From Calditrichota bacterium (GTDB taxonomy: Bacteria; Zhuqueibacterota; Zhuqueibacteria; Oleimicrobiales; Geothermoviventaceae), in NCBI GenBank assembly GCA_013152765.1, contig JAADFT010000182.1:1-5467 (forward strand): a stretch of 5,467 nt of DNA, written 5' to 3'. A program made the position numbers and the translations under genes. Positions 5,387 to 5,467 of this stretch are shown here, piece by piece; position 1 is the first letter of the stretch; the number at the start of each line of letters is the position of its first letter. The notes under the pieces were generated by a model. That model was not told the DNA's origin. It saw only the letters and a program-made list of their open reading frames with translations, and searched no databases.

Positions 5387-5430
5387 CTACGGATCAGAAG
5401 GTTGGGGGTTCGAGTCCCTCCGGGCGTGCC
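5387..5430 (+). other. 3' fragment of tRNA-Arg(ACG), probable attachment-site junction
   Basis: The sequence folds as the 3' part of a tRNA: anticodon loop CTACGGA (5387-5393, anticodon ACG at 5389-5391), 3' anticodon stem TCAGA (5394-5398), variable region AGGTT, T stem GGGGG/CCCTC around loop TTCGAGT (5404-5420), 3' acceptor strand CGGGCGT (5421-5427), discriminator G, then CC. The acceptor 5' strand, D arm and 5' anticodon strand are absent: upstream reads GGAGAT where TCTGA would be needed. A tRNA cut exactly at the anticodon loop is the usual trace of integration by a tyrosine recombinase. The element would lie to the left and the chromosome to the right. It is not a functional tRNA gene. 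Confidence 0.75.
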
Positions 5431-5432
5431 GC

Positions 5433-5459
5433 TGAAGCCTTTGTGCCGCAAGGGCTTCA
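5433..5459 (+). terminator. Hairpin after the tRNA fragment, probable tRNA terminator
   Basis: TGAAGCCTTTG (5433-5443) pairs with CAAGGGCTTCA (5449-5459) in an 11-bp stem with one G-U pair and a 5-nt loop (TGCCG). It starts 2 nt after the tRNA CC end, where a terminator for the original tRNA gene is expected. No T-tract follows within the 8 bases left in the window. Confidence 0.5.
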
Positions 5460-5467
5460 ACCCGAGA

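Noticed and set aside
5387..5430. A complete tRNA gene
   Set aside because: The D arm, 5' acceptor strand and 5' anticodon strand are missing, and upstream sequence is repeat DNA unrelated to a tRNA.

Overview
The window looks like a piece of a high-GC actinobacterial genome. Coding regions are GC-rich with G/C-ending codons, possible promoters fit a loose TAnnnT -10 pattern, two genes appear to have leaderless or nearly leaderless mRNAs, and a tRNA-Arg(ACG) 3' fragment of a type I associate with Actinobacteria lies near the right end. No species can be named.

Layout. Positions 1-53 hold the last codons of a rightward gene of unknown function, tail-to-tail with an HD-domain phosphohydrolase-like gene on the minus strand (41-601). 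A GC-rich divergent spacer (602-759) with a strong hairpin precedes a rightward gene for a 418-residue nuclease (760-2016). It has one phospholipase D-type HxK...N...E active site and a C-terminal region resembling the B3-like DNA-binding domain of BfiI/NgoFVII-type restriction enzymes. Its stop overlaps tail-to-tail by 9 bp with a leftward two-gene operon (4685 to 2008) for two DNA methyltransferases. Both carry DPFCGSGT (motif I) and SPPY (motif IV), the latter typical of N4-cytosine enzymes, and they are coupled through a TGATG stop-start overlap. Divergent from this operon is a small Cro/C1-type HTH regulator (4787-5098), placed like a restriction-modification controller gene. The two promoters I propose share a palindrome, GTTGAACAAC, at their -35 positions.

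Together, nuclease, two methyltransferases and regulator make a complete type II (probably type IIS, BfiI-like) restriction-modification system. Two methyltransferases suggest an asymmetric target with a methylated cytosine on each strand. The geometry R> <M1 <M2 C> is unusual among controller-type systems, where the controller gene usually sits with the endonuclease gene.

The right end (5099-5467) has no convincing gene and looks like the end of an integrated element. It holds paired GGGAGCCA repeats, then two blocks of 10-bp repeats (consensus CTGTGGACGG) that resemble the actinobacterial DnaA box on the opposite strand. The 3' part of tRNA-Arg(ACG) follows, starting exactly at the anticodon loop, and then a hairpin suited to be the tRNA terminator. 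I read 5387-5430 as an attachment-site junction, with the restriction-modification system just inside the element and chromosome to the right. No integrase gene is in the window.
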